Assembly: GCA_007123775.1 (NCBI GenBank)
Contig: SLGK01000005.1
Location: 1 to 34,919 of the forward strand
DNA length: 34,919 nucleotides
Direction: 5' to 3'
From: Anaerolineae bacterium
Lineage (GTDB): Bacteria > Chloroflexota > Anaerolineae > Promineifilales > Promineifilaceae
Each line of letters starts with the position of its first letter. Within the stretch, counting starts at the first letter, position 1. Positions 32,146-34,919 of this stretch are shown in pieces. The notes below the pieces were generated by a model. That model was not told the DNA's origin. It worked only from the letters and a program-made list of their open reading frames with translations, and made no database searches. Made by a program: the position numbers and the translations under genes.

Positions 32146-32178
32146 AAAAAAGGGTGAAAGGAAAGTGTCCTTTCACCC
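32146..32178 (-). terminator. Rho-independent terminator of rplS
   Basis: On the minus strand an 11-bp perfect stem (arms at 32178-32168 and 32062-equivalent 32162-32152) with a 5-nt loop is followed by a run of six T (32151-32146). It lies 54 bp after the rplS stop codon. Confidence 0.88.
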
Positions 32179-32231
32179 CATTCAGGCAAAACGTACATAT
32201 GGCGGCAATGCCCTATGAATAAGCGAAAATC

Positions 32232-32594
32232 TTATTTGGCAAACGTCCGTTTTTCTTTCAGGCGAGCTGATTTACCGGTGCGATTGCGTAAATAGTAAAG
32301 CTGAGCGCGGCGCACGTGGGCACGACGATGAATCTCAATCTTTTCGATGCGCGGCGAATTTAACAAGAAGGTTCGCTCAACGCCCACGCCATTGGCCGCA
32401 ATACGCCGGACGGTAAATGAGCAGTTGTTGCCACTGCCGCGCAGCCGAATAACCGTACCACGTACCATCTGCACGCGTTCATTGCGCTCGCCCACGTTAA
32501 TTTTTAGGTATACGGTAACACTGTCGCCAACCTGTACGTCAGGGAAGGATTCTGGTGTATCGTTATCAAATGTTTTAAGTAGTAAGTCAGACAT
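32232..32594 (-). CDS. rplS: 50S ribosomal protein L19
   Basis: 120 aa. L19 sits at the 30S-50S interface of the ribosome. The family core is clear: [55 protein letters not shown] and [33 protein letters not shown] a few nt before the ATG supports the start. It is followed by a strong terminator and has a hairpin in its leader. It is not next to trmD, rimM or rpsP, its usual operon partners. The ATG overlaps the stop codon of a short upstream frame (TAATG). Confidence 0.96.
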   Translation of the reverse strand: MSDLLLKTFDNDTPESFPDVQVGDSVTVYLKINVGERNERVQMVRGTVIRLRGSGNNCSFTVRRIAANGVGVERTFLLNSPRIEKIEIHRRAHVRRAQLYYLRNRTGKSARLKEKRTFAK

Positions 32595-32746
32595 TAGACC
32601 TCTCCGTTATTGCTCAAGCATAAAGATAGCCCGCTCTGCGGGCCAGAACGTGAATAATAACATGCCTTGCTATTGGATGCAAACTTTTCCCGGCGCAGCA
32701 AAGCGACGGTTTCTGCTTCGGCGTGGGTTATCGTCACATCATCCAT
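32594..32746 (-). CDS. Possible 50-aa upstream open frame coupled to rplS
   Basis: An ATG at 32746 opens a 50-codon frame ([20 protein letters not shown] at the N-terminus) whose TAA stop shares bases with the rplS ATG as TAATG. I do not recognise the protein. The N-terminal 20 residues look like a plausible helix; the rest is low in recognisable features. It might be a leader peptide, the remnant of a gene, or chance. A possible rplS promoter lies within it, which weakens the case for translation. No ribosome-binding site is seen before the ATG. Confidence 0.25.
   Translation of the reverse strand: MDDVTITHAEAETVALLRREKFASNSKACYYSRSGPQSGLSLCLSNNGEV
32629..32643 (-). promoter_or_regulatory. 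Hairpin in the rplS leader
   Basis: GCCCGC and GCGGGC form a perfect 6-bp GC stem with a 3-nt loop, about 35 nt before the rplS start. It could be part of an autoregulatory leader, as known for several ribosomal protein genes, but no known L19 leader motif is recognised. Confidence 0.4.
32654..32682 (-). promoter_or_regulatory. Possible rplS promoter
   Basis: On the minus strand TTGCAT (32682-32677), a 17-nt spacer and TATTAT (32659-32654, 5 of 6), about 60 nt upstream of the rplS start. Confidence 0.45.
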
Positions 32747-32809
32747 ACGGGTAATGTAACACAATCAGCCGGCGAGTAGGGGTTGAAGTTGCGGTGCATT
32801 CACAGGCAA

Positions 32810-33556
32810 TTAGAGCAGGTCAAAATGGGCCAGCATGATGTTGAAGATCAGTAAAAGCGAGAGGAACAGTACTGTAATGCTGAGTATCCAATAACCGGCC
32901 AGGCTGATAAACAGGCCGAAAACGACCAGCGCCGCAATTAGACCCATCTGCTTCATGTGCCGGTTGTCTTGGTAGGATAACGGCCGTTTTCCCCAGACCC
33001 AGCCTGCCAGCCCACCAACTGAGCCAAAGATGCCTAGCGCCAGCAGGGCCGTCGCCAGCCAGCTACCCGGTATGCCCGGCAGATCGACGGCGATAATTGA
33101 GCAGGTGCTTACCTGCGCCGGCATCGCCGCCGCCGAGCGCACGGCAAATACGCGCACAATGATAAAACGATTCCAGACTGCGTCTTCGGTCGTCACTTCC
33201 CAGGTCAGCGTTTGCGTTTCGCCAGGAGCCAGCGATAAATTAGTTGACAGTTCGCGCCGGGCAATGATAAAGCCATCACTAATGTTGGTGCGGACCAGGC
33301 GAGGGCGTGTCAGCTCAGTCGGATTGGTGAAAGAAGCTGACACAACGCCGACTTCACCAGTCGTTACCACAAGGGGGCAGCGAAATGAATCAACCGGTTG
33401 GTCGGCAACCTGTAAACCCGGATCGTTCCGGTCAAACTGGGTCGCCTCAACCACGCCCCACGTATAAACTGTCTGAACAGCAATGGTTATGGCTATGCCC
33501 GCGATGAACAAAGCCAGACTCGCCATTGTCACTATTTTTGATTTTTCTTGGGTCAT
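32810..33556 (-). CDS. Hypothetical membrane protein
   Basis: 248 aa, not recognised. One N-terminal membrane helix (about 11-33) is followed by an extracytoplasmic region of about 120 residues. That region is rich in beta-strand patterns (VVSASFTNPTELTRPRLVRT and LAPGETQTLTWEVTTED), with two Cys residues (CPLV and STCSI) that may form a disulfide. Three further helices cover about 160-185, 203-222 and 224-245. The exterior part resembles an Ig-like or CARDB-like fold. GGGGA about 8-10 nt before the ATG supports the start. It is divergent from the kinase gene, with about 120 bp between them. Confidence 0.75.
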   Translation of the reverse strand: MTQEKSKIVTMASLALFIAGIAITIAVQTVYTWGVVEATQFDRNDPGLQVADQPVDSFRCPLVVTTGEVGVVSASFTNPTELTRPRLVRTNISDGFIIARRELSTNLSLAPGETQTLTWEVTTEDAVWNRFIIVRVFAVRSAAAMPAQVSTCSIIAVDLPGIPGSWLATALLALGIFGSVGGLAGWVWGKRPLSYQDNRHMKQMGLIAALVVFGLFISLAGYWILSITVLFLSLLLIFNIMLAHFDLL

Positions 33557-33611
33557 GACGTAATTCCCCTTTACGGCTGATGGATTGCCGGGTTATGCTA
33601 TCTACCAGCCG

Positions 33612-33639
33612 TTGCCCTAACGCTTAAATATCATACAAT
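33612..33639 (+). promoter_or_regulatory. Possible promoter of the Ser/Thr kinase gene
   Basis: TTGCCC (33612-33617, 4 of 6 to TTGACA), a 16-nt spacer and TACAAT (33634-33639, 5 of 6), about 40 nt upstream of the ATG at 33680. Confidence 0.45.
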
Positions 33640-33679
33640 ATGCTTGACTACATTACGCAAAAGTATCACTTAGGGTTTT

Positions 33680-34919
33680 ATGACATCAGACATGGTTGGC
33701 CAACAGATAGAGCATTATGAAATTGTCGAAGTGATCGGTGGTGGCGGCATGGGTACTGTTTATCGGGCCTATGATATTAATCTGGCCCGACCGGTGGCAG
33801 TCAAGATTATGCACCAGCAGTTTGCCAGCCGGCCGGAGTTCCAGCAGCGCTTTCAACAGGAGGCTCAGGCAGCCGCCCGCCTCAATCATCCCTCGATTGT
33901 AGCCGTTTACCACTTTGGGCGGCAACCAGATTTGCTTTACATTGTGATGACTTATGTGCAGGGCCTCAGTTTGGGGGCATATCTGAAGCAGTTGACCCAG
34001 CGCAAGCAGGTGGTCAAGCTGAACGAAACGCTGTCGCTGCTGGCCCAGGTGGCCGATGCCCTGGGCTATGCCCACCGCCAGGGCGTGGTCCACCGGGATG
34101 TCAAGCCGGACAACATTATTATTACGCGCCTGGACCGGCCGGACCGGGCCGATGAGCCACCGCTGCGGGCCGTCATGACCGATTTTGGCCTGGCCAAGCT
34201 GCTGGAAGGGGGCATCGAAACCCAGACCGATTCATTTATGGGCACGCTGCCCTATATGTCGCCGGAGCAGGTAATGGCCAAATCGCTCGACGGCCGTTCC
34301 GACATCTACTCGCTCGGCGTTATTCTCTATCAACTGGCTACCGGCCAGCTCCCGTTTGACATCAAGACGCCCACCGACGCCGTCATGAAGCACTTGCACG
34401 AGATGCCGCCCCAGCCGCAGAGCATCCAGCCGGCGCTGCCCGCCAGCGTCAGCCAGATCATCCTCAAGGCGCTGGCTAAAAAGCCGGAGGACCGCTACCA
34501 GACAGGGGGCGATCTGGCCAGGGCACTGCGCCAGGCGGCGCAAGAGATGGATGCCGATGTGGTGGCTGCCGAACTGGCCGAAGAGAGCGATATGGTCAGT
34601 CTGATCACGAAGGTGGAGGAGCATCTGCCCCAGATTTTGCTCGATATGGCCGAGCCGGACGACAGTGCCGACCGGCTGGCGATCAGCAGAGGCACCGACA
34701 CGCCCGCGACGCGCAAGCTGCTCTCGTCGCCGTTGATTATCGGCCGTTCCGATGAGGTGGATATTACGCTGCCGGAAACGGCCGTTTCTCGTCAACACGC
34801 CCGTTTGGAAGAACGGGAGGGCAGTTGGTATGTAATTGATCTGGGCAGCACCAACGGCACGTTTATGGGCGGGTCCCGCCTGCCGGCCAACGTTGCCGTC
34901 AACTGGAAAATGCACCAGG
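33680..34919 (+). CDS. Serine/threonine protein kinase with FHA domain (3' end outside window)
   Basis: 413 codons are visible and the frame is open to the window edge. A Hanks-type kinase domain covers about residues 13-270. It has the Gly loop VIGGGGMGTVY, the ATP-binding Lys42 in VAVKIM, the catalytic VHRDVKPDN with Asp140, TDFGLAK with Asp168, and SPEQ in the activation segment. A helical linker is followed from about 350 by an FHA domain, with IIGRSDEVDI, ETAVSRQHARLEE and GSTNGTFMGG, which binds phosphothreonine peptides. The kinase may thus bind its own phosphorylated form or a phosphorylated partner. No membrane helix is seen in the visible part. AGGG lies 4 nt before the ATG. Substrates are unknown. 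Confidence 0.95.
   Translation, partial: MTSDMVGQQIEHYEIVEVIGGGGMGTVYRAYDINLARPVAVKIMHQQFASRPEFQQRFQQEAQAAARLNHPSIVAVYHFGRQPDLLYIVMTYVQGLSLGAYLKQLTQRKQVVKLNETLSLLAQVADALGYAHRQGVVHRDVKPDNIIITRLDRPDRADEPPLRAVMTDFGLAKLLEGGIETQTDSFMGTLPYMSPEQVMAKSLDGRSDIYSLGVILYQLATGQLPFDIKTPTDAVMKHLHEMPPQPQSIQPALPASVSQIILKALAKKPEDRYQTGGDLARALRQAAQEMDADVVAAELAEESDMVSLITKVEEHLPQILLDMAEPDDSADRLAISRGTDTPATRKLLSSPLIIGRSDEVDITLPETAVSRQHARLEEREGSWYVIDLGSTNGTFMGGSRLPANVAVNWKMHQ

Noticed and set aside
32120..32176. N-terminal extension of the C26 peptidase
   Set aside because: It would start in the rplS terminator hairpin; the ATG at 32119 has a ribosome-binding site and fits the family N-terminus.
1..34919. tRNA, rRNA or riboswitch genes
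   Set aside because: No cloverleaf with a CCA-like end and GTTC-type T-arm, no rRNA-like stretch and no known riboswitch core was recognised by eye; a covariance-model scan could still find a small one.

Overview
This window most likely comes from a chromosome of an uncultured Chloroflexota bacterium, probably Anaerolineae-like. That placement is an inference from gene content: an archaeal-type mevalonate operon in an otherwise bacterial gene set, Thr/Pro-rich linkers on surface proteins, a TIGR03960-type radical SAM protein, a Uma2 protein and a ClpC of Gram-positive or Chloroflexota type. The DNA is moderately GC-rich and densely coded on both strands. I see no rRNA, tRNA, CRISPR array, prophage or transposase.

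Layout. (1) 1-3935, plus strand: the upper mevalonate pathway, with the 3' part of class II HMG-CoA reductase, an archaeal-type HMG-CoA synthase, a thiolase-family protein and a DUF35 Zn-ribbon/OB-fold protein. A strong terminator follows. (2) 4141-12075: a radical SAM/B12-type protein, a lipoprotein glycosidase-like protein, a DUF429 protein coupled to a GT4 glycosyltransferase, a triple-META-domain lipoprotein and a PlsC acyltransferase. (3) 12358-16624: two half-transporters that look like a heterodimeric ABC exporter, with a DUF4258/YgiT toxin-antitoxin-like pair between them. (4) 16640-22771, minus strand: a HAD phosphatase, a very long class A PBP, a MaoC hydratase and release factor 1. 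(5) 23000-26264, plus strand: a cassette of an esterase and two different ATP-grasp ligases. This is the best candidate for an uncharacterised biosynthetic system. (6) 26337-33556, minus strand: Uma2, ClpC, a PPOX-fold protein, glutamate racemase, a class I amidotransferase-like peptidase, L19 and a membrane protein. (7) 33680 to the end: a Ser/Thr kinase with an FHA domain, cut by the window edge.

Two genome-scale patterns stand out. The palindrome ACGGCCGT occurs about 50 times, mostly inside genes, much like HIP1 in cyanobacteria. Nearly every gene junction holds a short tandem-repeat element, usually with 7-bp or 8-bp units and often folded as a hairpin. At least ten sequence families are present. 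Some of these elements supply the start or stop ends of genes. Two junctions also carry a compact double-hairpin structure with complementary loops.

The most notable protein observation is that the thiolase in the mevalonate operon has lost both the nucleophilic Cys (now Asp83) and the catalytic His (now Asn332), although its fold motifs and operon position are intact. Several genes have a TATAAT or TACAAT box 6-10 nt before the ATG and no Shine-Dalgarno sequence, which suggests leaderless transcripts.
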